From the NCBI RefSeq assembly GCF_014201315.1, contig NZ_JACHDY010000002.1, forward strand, positions 124,001-188,000: DNA of 64,000 bases, written 5' to 3'. Below are positions 6,949 through 17,000 of the stretch, one piece after another. Position 1 is the first letter of the stretch. Each line of letters begins with the position of its first letter. The notes beneath the pieces are model-generated. The model did no database searches, was not told where the DNA came from, and saw only the letters and a list, made by a program, of their open reading frames with translations. Origin of the DNA: Edaphobacter lichenicola. GTDB lineage: Bacteria; Acidobacteriota; Terriglobia; Terriglobales; Acidobacteriaceae. The translations under genes and the position numbers were made by a program.

Positions 6949-9399
6949 CTACACCGAAGCGTGAAGGACCTCTTCGCGAACCACCTCGTCCTCGGCCTTC
7001 TCCGCTCGAGTCTTCGGCAGCGCAACCGCCAGGACATCCTCGATCCGCGTAGCGTAGTGCAACGTAACGCCCTCAATCTGATCCGGCGTCAAGTCCTCAT
7101 CCACCTGCTGTTTGCAATCCGCCGGCAGAATCACATCCCGCACGCCGGCCCGCTTCGCCGCAAGGAACTTCTCCTTGATTCCGCCAACCGGCAGCACATT
7201 GCCGCTCAACGTAATCTCGCCCGTCATCGCCGTCAGCGGATGCACCGGAGTATCCGTCAACAGGCTGACAAGAGCCGTAGCCATCGTCACGCCAGCCGAA
7301 GGACCATCCTTCGGAATCGCCCCTGCAGGCACGTGAATGTGCAGGTCCACATCCTTGGTAAAGTCCTCATCGAGCCCTAACGACGCGGCATTCGAGCGCA
7401 CCCAGGTCAAAGCAGCCTGCATGCTCTCCTTCATCACATCGCCAATCTGACCCGTGATCGTGAACCCGCCCTTGCCCTTCATCCGGTTCGCTTCGATGAA
7501 CAAAACATCGCCGCCCGCCGGTGTCCACGCCAGTCCGACCGCAACCCCAGCGCGCTTGGTCCGCTCCGCAATCTCGGTATCCACGCGCACCTTGATGCCG
7601 CCAAGAAACTCGTGCACGATCTCAGGAGTGATCACAACCTTCTCCGTCTGACCCTCTGCAATCTTGCGGGCGACCTTGCGGCATACGGTCCCAATCTGCT
7701 GCTCAAGCTTACGAACACCAGCCTCCCGCGTGTAGTGTCGCGCAATCAGATGCACGCTGTCCTTCGGAAACTCGATCTGCTCATCCGTAATTCCGTTCTC
7801 TTTGATCTGCCGCGGAATAAGGTATTTGATGGCGATATTCACCTTCTCCTCTTCCGTATAACCGGTCAGTTCAATGATCTCCATACGATCAAGCAATGGA
7901 CCGGGAATCGTATCCAGCTGGTTCGCCGTGCAGATAAACAACACCTTGCTCAAATCAAACGGCTGATCGAGATAGTTGTCGCGGAACGTATTGTTCTGCT
8001 CCGGATCGAGCGTCTCGAGCAACGCACTCGCAGGATCTCCCCTGAAGTCGCGCCCCAGCTTATCGATCTCATCCAGCATGAACACCGGGTCCTTCACCTC
8101 AACCCGCTTCAGGTGTTGAATAATCTGCCCCGGCAGCGCGCCGATGTACGTCCTTCGATGTCCGCGAATCTCGGCTTCATCATGCATACCGCCCAGCGAG
8201 ATACGTGAGAACTTGCGATCCAGCGCCTTCGCAATCGACCGGCCCAGCGAGGTCTTACCCACGCCCGGAGGCCCAACGAAGCACAGAATCGGCCCCTTCA
8301 TATCCGGCTTCAAACGCCGCACCGAAAGATAGTCCAGAATGCGATCCTTCACCTTCTTCAAGCCGTAGTGATCCTCATCGAGGATCGCCTTCGCCTTCAG
8401 AATGTCCACCTCGCCCGAAGAGGTCTTCGACCACGGCAGCACCGCCAGCCACTCCACATAGTTCCGCGTCAGAGAGTAGTCCGCAGCAGCAGGATTCATC
8501 CGGCTCAACCGGCCCAGCTCCTTCAGCGCATCCTTCTTCACATCCTCCGGCATCCCGGCGGTCTCAATCTTCTCCTTCAGCTCAGCGATGTCCTTCTGCG
8601 TATCATCCACATCGCCCAGCTCCTTCTGAATCGCCTTCAACTGCTCGCGCAGATAGTAATCCCGCTGCGACGACTGCACCGAATCCTGCACCTCGGTCTG
8701 GATCTTGTTGCGCAGCTGCTGCACCTCGAGCTCCTTCGCCAGGTGCTTGTTGATGCGCTCCAAACGAGCCGATACACCCGGCGTCTCCAGCAGCTCCTGC
8801 TTGTCCGTCGTAGTCAAAAACGGCAGCGACGAAGCAATAAAGTCCGCCAGTCTTCCAGGCTCGTCGATATTGATCGCAATGGTCTGCAGGTCGTCGCTCA
8901 GTGTCGGCGACGACGTCACAATCTGCTGAAACTGACTGACCACATTCCGCTGCAACGCTTCGGCCTCAGGTGTCCGCTCCGGCTCCACGTCGGTAATAAC
9001 CTCATACTCCGCGGTCATAAACGGCGTCAGCTGCGCAAACTCGCCAAGGTGAACCCTCTCATTGCCTTCGGTAAACACGAACAGGCTCTGGTTCGGCATC
9101 TTGACGACCTTATGCACCGTCGCTCTGGTACCGGTCGCAAACAGATCCGCAGCCTGCGGAGCATCCTGCCGCGCATCACGCTGCGCCACTACCAGGATGG
9201 TCTTCTCCTCGCCCAGCGATTGAATCAGCTGAATCGAGCTATCGCGCCCCACCGTCAGCGGAAGCACCGCGTGAGGAAACAGGACGGTATCCCGCACCGG
9301 CAACACGGGAACAGGACGTTTTCCTACCACTTCAACACCCGACCCCTCGCTGGTTTTGGTCGCCGTCGGTTGAATCACACTTACAAAGTCGCTTGGCAT
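6949..9399 (-). CDS. lon: ATP-dependent protease Lon
   Basis: Cytoplasmic AAA+ serine protease that degrades misfolded and short-lived proteins. Domain order is complete: N-terminal substrate domain ([17 protein letters not shown]), coiled-coil ([22 protein letters not shown]), AAA+ module with Walker [12 protein letters not shown] and Walker [12 protein letters not shown], and the S16 peptidase with catalytic serine in PKDGPSAG and lysine in [15 protein letters not shown] place the start at the ATG at 9399 (MPSDFVSV, 816 residues), eight bases after AGAGGT; the longer frame to 9459 adds 20 residues without support. Monocistronic, with its own terminator. No heat-shock operator was recognised upstream. 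Confidence 0.97.
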   Translation of the reverse strand: MPSDFVSVIQPTATKTSEGSGVEVVGKRPVPVLPVRDTVLFPHAVLPLTVGRDSSIQLIQSLGEEKTILVVAQRDARQDAPQAADLFATGTRATVHKVVKMPNQSLFVFTEGNERVHLGEFAQLTPFMTAEYEVITDVEPERTPEAEALQRNVVSQFQQIVTSSPTLSDDLQTIAINIDEPGRLADFIASSLPFLTTTDKQELLETPGVSARLERINKHLAKELEVQQLRNKIQTEVQDSVQSSQRDYYLREQLKAIQKELGDVDDTQKDIAELKEKIETAGMPEDVKKDALKELGRLSRMNPAAADYSLTRNYVEWLAVLPWSKTSSGEVDILKAKAILDEDHYGLKKVKDRILDYLSVRRLKPDMKGPILCFVGPPGVGKTSLGRSIAKALDRKFSRISLGGMHDEAEIRGHRRTYIGALPGQIIQHLKRVEVKDPVFMLDEIDKLGRDFRGDPASALLETLDPEQNNTFRDNYLDQPFDLSKVLFICTANQLDTIPGPLLDRMEIIELTGYTEEEKVNIAIKYLIPRQIKENGITDEQIEFPKDSVHLIARHYTREAGVRKLEQQIGTVCRKVARKIAEGQTEKVVITPEIVHEFLGGIKVRVDTEIAERTKRAGVAVGLAWTPAGGDVLFIEANRMKGKGGFTITGQIGDVMKESMQAALTWVRSNAASLGLDEDFTKDVDLHIHVPAGAIPKDGPSAGVTMATALVSLLTDTPVHPLTAMTGEITLSGNVLPVGGIKEKFLAAKRAGVRDVILPADCKQQVDEDLTPDQIEGVTLHYATRIEDVLAVALPKTRAEKAEDEVVREEVLHASV

Positions 9400-9640
9400 T
9401 GAGTGTACCTCTATCAGATTATCCACTATTCGATGCAGCAAGTCTTCGTCTGGTCGCAAACTATGCCCCTCTTCCGCTGAAAGTATGTTTATCTACTCTG
9501 TCATCGGCCATAACTCCATTCCCATCAATGGTCAGCTCTAATCCTCAGTCTTCCCGTTCTAGCCAGGGAATCCACCAAATTAGAAGTCCAACATAAATAA
9601 TCTGTAACTGAGTCTCCCTGACCGGCTAAACTGGGCCCTC

Positions 9641-10648
9641 ATGAAGCGGCCCATAGGACTTATCTTCTCTGCCGTTGTGCTCAGTTTGGCAGCGCTTTTT
9701 CTTCTGCTCATCTCGTCGTTGATGGCTTTCGCAGGTATTTCCGCCGGACATCAGCCAACCGTCCCTGCGACGCCACATTTCGTCACCTACCTGATGATTG
9801 CCATCAGCGGCTTCTATATCGCCCTCGCCATTTGGGCGATTCTCACAGTAATCGGAATCCTACGCCTCCGCTCCTGGGCTCGCTACTCCATCCTAATCAT
9901 CGGCGGCGGACTTGCCTTTATAAGCATTCTTGCCGTATTTGGCTTGCTTCTTAGCCGTACGATGCTGCCCACCCTTCAAACTCAACAACCAGCAGCAGAT
10001 CCTCGCATCACGTTCATCGTCTTTCTGGTCATGGGCGCAATCAATCTGCTCGTCGCCGCCGTTGGTATCTGGTGGCTGATCTACTTCAATCGCCGCGCCG
10101 TTCGCGAACTCTTCCAAAACCCAGTTTTGGCCTCCGAGCACCCTGGCACCGCCGGGAGCGCCGTCAAGAGTGCTCCTCTTGCGATCACCCTCTTAGCCTG
10201 TTTCTTTCTCTTTGGCGCGGTCTGTTGCATACCCCTTCTCTTTCTTCCCTTACCGGCCTTCCTCTTGGGCTTCATCCTCCCGATACCCTTAGCGCGTGCC
10301 TTCTATCTCGTATGCGTGATCTTCATCTCGGTAATCGGATACGGCCTCATCAAACTCAGGGAACCGGCTCGTATCGCCGCCATCGCATTCCTCATTCTGG
10401 GCATCTGCAACGCGGCCCTCACTTTTCTACCCTGGTACCAGGCGCAGTTCCGCCAATACACGGCTAACTTCATCTCCATGATCCCCACAATGCCTGGCCA
10501 GCCGACACCAAGTTACTTTTACTCCAGCACGATGATCATCTCTTCGGGCATGGTCGGTTTGATCATCAACCTCTTCTTGATCTGGCTGCTTCAGCGCCAC
10601 CGCGCCGCCTTCCGTGTACCACCCCCTGAAACGATGCTCGAAGCCTAA
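9641..10648 (+). CDS. Polytopic membrane protein of unknown function
   Basis: A 335-residue protein that I do not recognise. It has about eight strongly hydrophobic segments: the N-terminal MKRPIGLIFSAVVLSLAALF, then FVTYLMIAISGFYIALAIW, SILIIGGGLAFISILAVFG, a segment near residue 130, two between residues 180 and 240, one near 250 and one at the C-terminus. No catalytic motif or binding site is visible. Its last four bases overlap the stop of the convergent pheA gene. A TAAACT hexamer eight bases before the ATG could be a -10 element of a nearly leaderless transcript. Confidence 0.8.
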   Translation: MKRPIGLIFSAVVLSLAALFLLLISSLMAFAGISAGHQPTVPATPHFVTYLMIAISGFYIALAIWAILTVIGILRLRSWARYSILIIGGGLAFISILAVFGLLLSRTMLPTLQTQQPAADPRITFIVFLVMGAINLLVAAVGIWWLIYFNRRAVRELFQNPVLASEHPGTAGSAVKSAPLAITLLACFFLFGAVCCIPLLFLPLPAFLLGFILPIPLARAFYLVCVIFISVIGYGLIKLREPARIAAIAFLILGICNAALTFLPWYQAQFRQYTANFISMIPTMPGQPTPSYFYSSTMIISSGMVGLIINLFLIWLLQRHRAAFRVPPPETMLEA

Positions 10649-11478
10649 GCCGCCCGATACCGCCCCAGCACCTTCACCATCCGGCAGTGATCCCGCAACG
10701 CAGTCAAAGCAGTCTCAGCCTTCTCCGCCGAATCGAATCGCACATCGACATAGAAGACATACTCCCATGGGCTCCCCGGAACCGGTCTGGACTCGATCTT
10801 AGTCAGATCTACCCCGGCCTCCGCCAGTCTCTGCAACGCGGCCACCAGCGTTCCGGGGCGATGCTCGATGGCAAATGCCAGGCTCATCTTGTTCTCGTCA
10901 CCCGCCGGCTCCTCGAAAGCTGCACCGTCACGCCGCACCAGGTGAAACCTCGTGTAGTTCTCCACGTGGTCCTCAATGGCCGCCACCACTACCTCTGCGC
11001 CATACTCCGTTGCCGCAAGCACAGGTGCGATCCCTGCCACATCCCGCAGACTCTCCCCCATCAGTCGCTTCACGCTCCCCGCCGTGTCGTAGAAGGGAAC
11101 TACCTCCCACTCCGGATGCGACGCCAGAAATCTCCGGCACTGCGACAACGCCACCGGATGCGACATCACTCTCCTTATCTCCTGCAGCTTTACTCCCGGC
11201 ATCACAATCACGTTGTGTCGAATCCTTAGCAAGCTCTCGCGCTCAATATGCACCGGAAGATCCAGCAGCAGATCATAGTGTTCGGCAACCGATCCGTGCA
11301 GGCTGTTCTCAATCGGCAGCACCGCCGCATCGACCTCACCGGCGATGACCTTCGCCAGCACCTGGGCCGACACGGTACAAGCGATAATCTCTAACTCGCG
11401 GCTCCCCAGCATCTCGACGGTCGCCATGTGGCTATTCGAGCCCAACTCTCCTTGAATCGCCACCTTCAATCCAAACAC
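10645..11478 (-). CDS. pheA: Prephenate dehydratase
   Basis: Converts prephenate to phenylpyruvate in phenylalanine synthesis; cytoplasmic. The 277-residue monofunctional enzyme begins VAIQGELGSNSHMA and contains DAAVLPIENSLHGSV, SHPVALSQCRRFL and the catalytic NYTRF motif near residue 175, all typical of the PDT domain. An ACT domain follows (LAFAIEHRPGTLVAAL ... ESRPVPGSPWEYVFYVD), the usual site of allosteric inhibition by phenylalanine. No chorismate mutase domain is fused. It has a GTG start and converges with the upstream membrane protein gene. Confidence 0.95.
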   Translation of the reverse strand: MFGLKVAIQGELGSNSHMATVEMLGSRELEIIACTVSAQVLAKVIAGEVDAAVLPIENSLHGSVAEHYDLLLDLPVHIERESLLRIRHNVIVMPGVKLQEIRRVMSHPVALSQCRRFLASHPEWEVVPFYDTAGSVKRLMGESLRDVAGIAPVLAATEYGAEVVVAAIEDHVENYTRFHLVRRDGAAFEEPAGDENKMSLAFAIEHRPGTLVAALQRLAEAGVDLTKIESRPVPGSPWEYVFYVDVRFDSAEKAETALTALRDHCRMVKVLGRYRAA

Positions 11479-11629
11479 CCCGTATATTCGTTCCTGTTTG
11501 ATCCATATTTTATTCCCACTGGCAACCCCCTCGTCGAACCGGGCAACTTACCACAAGACGGGCCTGAGTTTTTGAATACCATCACAGCGAACCGGGGACG
11601 CAAAACCGGCAATCGTCTAGGAGACCCAA

Positions 11630-11779
11630 ATGCTTTGGACAATCACAATTATTCTCTTCATCCTGTGGGTTGTTGGGCTTGTAAGCAGCTACACCCTCGG
11701 CGGATGGATTCACATCCTTCTGGTCCTCGCCATCATCGTGCTCATCTTCAACCTGCTGTCCGGTAGACGAGCCCTCTAA
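11630..11779 (+). CDS. lmo0937-family small membrane protein
   Basis: A 49-residue protein, MLWTITIILFILWVVGLVSS followed by a YTLGGWIHILL turn and a second hydrophobic segment ending NLLSGRRAL. This is the typical two-helix pattern of the lmo0937/DUF5670 family. AGGAG lies seven bases before the ATG. It is 56 bases upstream of csbD in the same direction. Such peptides often sit beside CsbD-like stress genes, which suggests envelope stress, but the function is unknown. Confidence 0.85.
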   Translation: MLWTITIILFILWVVGLVSSYTLGGWIHILLVLAIIVLIFNLLSGRRAL

Positions 11780-11835
11780 CCGTTCCTGGAAGTCACCCAG
11801 CAGCCCTCCCGCTTTACACACGCAAGGAGCAAACC

Positions 11836-12171
11836 ATGAACACCGAAAAAGTAACAGGTAAATTCGATCAGGTAGCAGGCAAGATCAAACAAGGCGTTGG
11901 CGAAGCTGTCGGCAATCAAAAACTAGCCAACTCCGGCGTTGCCGAGCAGATCAAGGGTGCCGCCAAGGAGACCTGGGGCAAGGCTAAAGATGCCGCGGCT
12001 GCCGCGAATGAAGATGTCCACGCTCACGCTGATGTCAAAGGCGAAGACTTGAAAGCCCGCGCTGAAGATGCGGCTCACAATATGCGCGAAAAGATCGCCA
12101 ACACAGCGCACAATGTCAAAGACAGCGTGAACGAAAAGCTGGACAACTTCAAGAAAGAGCATCGCACCTAA
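11836..12171 (+). CDS. CsbD family stress-response protein
   Basis: Small hydrophilic protein of the CsbD family, induced by general stress in other bacteria. The N-terminal 60 residues carry the family repeat NTEKVTGKFDQVAGKIKQGV and IKGAAKETWGKAKDAA. The remaining 50 residues are Ala/Lys/Asp-rich helical sequence resembling LEA-like or apolipoprotein repeats, making this 111-residue version longer than the usual ~65. AAGGAGC precedes the ATG. A terminator follows directly, so the lmo0937-like peptide and csbD form a short transcription unit. Confidence 0.9.
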   Translation: MNTEKVTGKFDQVAGKIKQGVGEAVGNQKLANSGVAEQIKGAAKETWGKAKDAAAAANEDVHAHADVKGEDLKARAEDAAHNMREKIANTAHNVKDSVNEKLDNFKKEHRT

Positions 12172-12190
12172 CCGGCAGTCAACCCTTTGG

Positions 12191-12222
12191 AAAGGTCCGC
12201 CATCGAGCGGGCCTTTCTATTT
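12191..12222 (+). terminator. Rho-independent terminator after csbD
   Basis: Stem AAAGGTCCGC / GCGGGCCTTT with loop CATCGA, starting 20 bases after the csbD stop and followed by a T-rich CTATTTG run. One G-U pair. It also lies at the end of the convergent prenyltransferase gene. Confidence 0.85.
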
Positions 12223-13083
12223 GTGCATCAATACATCCGCGGCAACAAACCCAAAGAACACCACCGAGATAACGCCGTTCAGCGTAAAGAAAGCCGCATT
12301 CATGCGGCGCAGGTCCTTCGGCGAAATAATGGAGTGCTCATACAGCAGCAGGATCGCAACCAGTCCAACCCCCAGCATCGCAATCCAACCCAGCCCAAAC
12401 AGCTCCATCAGCCAGCACAGCAGCAGCAGCATCCCCACATGCATCGCGCGCGCAATCCAAAACGCCGCCGTGATGCCGAAGGCCTGCGGCACACTGTTCA
12501 GCCCCACCTTGCGGTCGTGTTCAAAGTCCTGGCACGCATACAGCACATCGAAGCCACCGACCCACAACAGCACCGCCGCCGTCAGCACCACAATCCTAAT
12601 ATCCAGCGATCCCCTCACCGCAATCCACGCTGCCGAAGGCGCAATCCCCAGTGCCAGTCCCAACACAACATGCGACCACCGCGTCAACCGCTTCATGTAG
12701 CTGTAGGCCAGCACCACGGCAAGCGCCACAGGAGCAAGCTCCAGCGTCAGCCGGTTCAGCATCGCCGCCCCCACCACGAACAGCCCGATCGACACCACCA
12801 CAAATCCCGCAACAAACCCCTTGCTCAGCGCACCAGCAGGCAAAGCCCTCATCGCGGTACGCGGGTTCGCCGCATCCAACTGCGCATCAGCCAGTCGATT
12901 GAAGGCCATCGCCGCAGACCGCGCAGCCACCATGCACACAATAATCCAGCCCAGAACTCGCAACGTCGGCCAGCCACCCGCCGCCAGTACAGCACCCGTC
13001 AACGCAAACGGCAGCGCAAACACCGAATGCTCCCACTTGATCATCTCAAGCGTTACAACTGTACTCTTCCACAACGATGCCAT
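12217..13083 (-). CDS. UbiA-like polyprenyltransferase (menaquinone/futalosine-type candidate)
   Basis: Integral membrane prenyltransferase attaching a polyprenyl chain to an aromatic acid in quinone synthesis. The 288-residue protein has eight to nine hydrophobic helices and the two Asp-rich metal sites, NRLADAQLD near residue 62 (first motif) and YACQDFEHDRKVG near residue 190 (second motif). The sequence fits the UbiA-like group often named 4-hydroxybenzoate polyprenyltransferase. In Acidobacteriota, which generally use menaquinone, this is more plausibly MqnP of the futalosine route; that assignment is inference. AGAAGG precedes the ATG closely. Confidence 0.88.
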   Translation of the reverse strand: MASLWKSTVVTLEMIKWEHSVFALPFALTGAVLAAGGWPTLRVLGWIIVCMVAARSAAMAFNRLADAQLDAANPRTAMRALPAGALSKGFVAGFVVVSIGLFVVGAAMLNRLTLELAPVALAVVLAYSYMKRLTRWSHVVLGLALGIAPSAAWIAVRGSLDIRIVVLTAAVLLWVGGFDVLYACQDFEHDRKVGLNSVPQAFGITAAFWIARAMHVGMLLLLCWLMELFGLGWIAMLGVGLVAILLLYEHSIISPKDLRRMNAAFFTLNGVISVVFFGFVAADVLMHK

Positions 13084-13149
13084 CCTTCTATCGTAAAAGA
13101 GTTAGGCCCCACCAACCTAACCAGCGTGCCCAAACCTCAAAAACCCGCT

Positions 13150-13956
13150 CTATTTATCCGATTTCTCCGCCTCACCACCAACGACCTCCAGGTTGTTCAC
13201 CACCTTGAACACCCCCGGAACAGCATTCGCCCGAATATTCGCCACATCCTTATCCGACTGGCTGTCCACCACGCCCGACAGGGTCACATTTCCATTCACC
13301 ACCGTGATCCGAATGGGTTTTGCCGGATCAATCGCATACTTGTTCAGCTGCGGAAATCCATAGATCGACCGCGCCTCCGCCAATCGAATCCGGTCATCCA
13401 TCGGCGACACCGGCGCCACCTCCACGTTGTCAATCACATCTTTCACCCCCGGATAGTTCTCCGCCAGGCTCAACGCCGAGTCCTTATCCGTAGGCCCATA
13501 CGCGGTCCCGCCCAGAGTCACCACACCCTTCTCGACGCCGATCGTAAACGCATTGAACGCCGTCGTCCCATACCCAACCCGGTCGTACGCCAGCTTCTCT
13601 GCCAGTTTGTTCCGAAGCGTCACATCATCGACCTCAGGCCCCACAACCTCAATCTGATTCTCGACCCCCTTCACATTCTTGCGGTGGTGCGCACGGTCAT
13701 CCGCGTCCAGCTTCGCGCTGTAAAGCTCCACTGTCCCCGTCAGCTTCACTACGCCATTCTGCACCGAACTCTTCACATCCTTGAACCGCTTGTTATCCAG
13801 CGCCTTCGTCACATCCGCCTGAATCTGCGCATCGTTTGGCCCCGATCCGACATTGCTGGCCGCACTCTGGGCCACGCCTCTCGATGCCCCGCCCAACATC
13901 GCCAGACCGGCAAAACCCAACACGCCGACGCATGCAAAGTTCTTCATCCTGCCCAT
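13150..13956 (-). CDS. Periplasmic protein with multiple BON domains
   Basis: Exported protein likely associated with membranes. From the ATG at 13956 (MGRMKNFACVGVLGFAGLAM, seven bases after GGAGGG) a signal peptide is followed by three BON-type units in 268 residues: DAQIQADVTKALDNKRFKDV...GVVKLTGTVEL, DVTLRNKLAEKLAYD...GVVTLGGTAYG, and QLNKYAIDP...GNVTLSGVVDSQ. BON domains bind phospholipids, as in OsmY, and occur in envelope-stress proteins. A longer frame to 14016 has no ribosome site. It is about 100 bases beyond the tamB stop and could be read from that operon. Confidence 0.9.
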   Translation of the reverse strand: MGRMKNFACVGVLGFAGLAMLGGASRGVAQSAASNVGSGPNDAQIQADVTKALDNKRFKDVKSSVQNGVVKLTGTVELYSAKLDADDRAHHRKNVKGVENQIEVVGPEVDDVTLRNKLAEKLAYDRVGYGTTAFNAFTIGVEKGVVTLGGTAYGPTDKDSALSLAENYPGVKDVIDNVEVAPVSPMDDRIRLAEARSIYGFPQLNKYAIDPAKPIRITVVNGNVTLSGVVDSQSDKDVANIRANAVPGVFKVVNNLEVVGGEAEKSDK

Positions 13957-14046
13957 AGTCTTCCCTCCGGAGATCGTTAGCGCCGCGATAAACGGCATCC
14001 GCGCCGTCATCCACACTTCGTAAGATGCAGCATCTGCCTCAGCGCG

Positions 14047-17000
14047 CTAACGATACCTTCTCCGCAGCTTATAGACAATGCTGAATACACCCGACTCGTC
14101 TCGCGCCACCACAATCGAGTTGTCGTGGTTCAAGTCATACTGCACCTGGATCAGCTGCTGCGCCGAAGTATTCACATTCGTCGCAAACGTCGCCGTAATC
14201 TGCCGCGACAGCTGTTGCTGCACCGTAATCCTCGCCGACGAGCCGCCCAGCGTCCCCACAAACGCCGGATCGATCTTCACGCTGCCCACCCCAAACAGCT
14301 TCTCCACGCGATTGCTGACCGTAGCGTTCAACGCACCACCCAACAGCGCACTCGTCGTCGGATCGGTTCCCTGCTGCACCTGCCGCTCCTGGTAGAGCTG
14401 CGCCTCCTCCTGCGTCCGTCCCAGCGCCAGCAGAGCAAACACATCCGACTCACTCAGCGGCGGCTCCGACCGATACGTCGGCTTCAAGTTCGTCGAAGTC
14501 CCATGCAGCCCAATCGTAATGTCGTAGTTCTCCACCTGCGCCGTCGCATCCAGGTCGATGATCGGATCGATACGCACTGGGTTGGTAAAGTAAATCTCCC
14601 CGCGCTGCAGTTGATACTTCGTCCCCGCGAACGTCGCGCTTCCCTCATTGATCTCGATCCGCCCCAGCAAGGAAGGCACCGCAGCCGTCCCGCGAATCTG
14701 CAGATCGACCGTCCCCGCCAGCTTCGCATACGAGTTCTGAAAATCAAGCTGCGGCGCACTCGTCACATGCACATCCAAACGAATCCTGTTCGCCGGAGCA
14801 TTCGGATCGGGCGGCGGACTCACCCCACCAGCAGAACCAAACGCCGCAAAATCTACATCAGCCCCCACACCAAATCGCGTAATCAAGATCGTTCCGCTCA
14901 ACAGCGAGCTCTCCGGCCCCCCCTGCAACTTCAGATTCGCATTCGCCGTCGCGCTCAGCCCATACAGCCTCACCCTCACCACATCGCCGGTCGCCGACAG
15001 ATCCGCATACAACCCATTCTTGTAGCGAATAAATCCGCCAATCTTCAGCGTTCCTCCACCAGTGGTCGCAGTCAGGCTCTGCACCTGCAGCCGGTCGTCG
15101 TTGAACACCAGTGTGCCGTTCATATTGCTCAACCCATTCGGCACGCCATCGATCGCAACATTCACCTTGTCAAACTGAACCTTTCCCGTCAGCTCCGGAT
15201 TCGTCACATACCCGCCGGCGCCCACGGTGAACTCCACCTTGCCGGTCGAAATAACATCCGAGTCGAAGGTATGCAGCACCGTCATGCTCACGCTCCCGGT
15301 CGCCTTCACATCCAGCTTGCCTCCCTTCGGATCCGTCGCGCCAAACAGCTGTCCCGTCCCGCTCGCCCGCATGTCCGTATCCTGCCCGGTGATGTGAACC
15401 TGCTCGAGCGTAGCCAAACCATCACGCAGTCCCACCCGCAATGGCTCCGCCGCCTTCAATTCCACTCCCTGCAGCTTCACATCCACCTGGTTGAACTCAG
15501 CCTCGCCACTCAACGCCTTCGGTGTCTTCAGCGGCCCGCTCACAGTCGCAGTCCCATTAATCATCGACTGTGCCTTCATCGTCCCCGGCCCAAACATCCC
15601 CAGCGGCTTGCCGATATCGAGACCCGCCACCGTCATCTTCGCCTGCGTCTGATAGTCCCCCGTCAGCCGCAACTGTCCCGAAGCATTCAGCTTCGCCCCC
15701 ACCAGCGTCGAGTCCGCGGTGAAGTACATCACCTCTCCCTCGCTATGCGCCTCCACCGCCGCCTCGCCAATCGCCTGCCCTCGATAAGACACCCCACTCA
15801 ATGTGACATTCGCCTTCAACCCCGGCTGCGTCAGCGTCCCATTCGCATCCGCAACCAGGTTCACCGTCCCATCGACATCGTTCTTCGCCTTCTTCACCGT
15901 CTCGAACTTCGACAGCTGAATATCATGCCCTTCGACATGCCCATGCATGTGCTCTGTACCCATGTCGTACCCACCGCTACCCGCGATCTGCATCCCATGC
16001 AGCCGCAGTACAACGTTGTTCGCCTCCACGTCCTTCCCCTGCACCGTCAAATCCGCTACTGCCGACTCATACGGCTCCCCATAAGCCACGCCGTTCATCA
16101 ACGAGACATGACCACCCCCACTCAAACTCCTCAGCGTCCCCACCGCATGTCCGTTCGCCGCTACCGTTCCCGTCAGCGAAACCTTCTCCTCCTGTCCCAC
16201 AATCTGCAACACATCGACGACCTGCGCATTGGCCAGCTGCACCTTCGCGTCCAGAGCCATCCCGTCGTCCCACAGATAAGTCACCACACCACGCCGCGAC
16301 GTCACCTTCCGCGGCGCAATCTTGCCCTCCACATTCAGCACCGCGGTCCCGCGCTTGATCGTCGAACTCGCCACCACCACCCCGGAGTTCGGCGAATACT
16401 CCGCATCCGTCACTAGCGAATCAAGCAACACGTCAGTCGTTCCCAGCGCAAACTCCGCATTCGTCGCCTGCAGATGCCCCTTCACATCAAGATCCGCAAT
16501 CTTCCCCTTAGCCGTGCCGTTGAACTGCATCGCGCCATGCAGCACCACAGGAATCGCCGCCGTGCCCCTCTTTCCATTTCCCTCCAGGTCCAGCGTCGTC
16601 AGCAGCTGGTTGTACTCCGACAGATCCCGCACCGTCAGATCCACCCGCAGATCCGTCAGCGGATCGCCTTCATTCACACCCAGAATCCCCGACGCCTCAA
16701 AGTTCGTCTGTGGCATCTGCAACGTAATCCTCTGAATCCGCACCGTCTCGTTACGGCCCGTGTAGTGCGCCAGAGTCTGTCCTGTCACGGGAACATCGTT
16801 CAACGCGCCGCGCCGTTTCACCCCCGTCGGCGCAAACGTCAGATTCCCATCCACCTCCACCGTATCCGCAATGTTCTTCGCGGGTCCGCCCCACTCCACC
16901 TTCACCGGCCCGCTCACGGCGGTATCAAATCCCAGATCGCCATAGTCCTCCGGCGCCGTCACATCCATAATGGTTCGCAGCGGAATCTTCGTAACCATCG

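Noticed and set aside
14125..16416. 763-codon open frame on the plus strand
   Set aside because: Antisense shadow of tamB, Arg/His-rich with no family signature.
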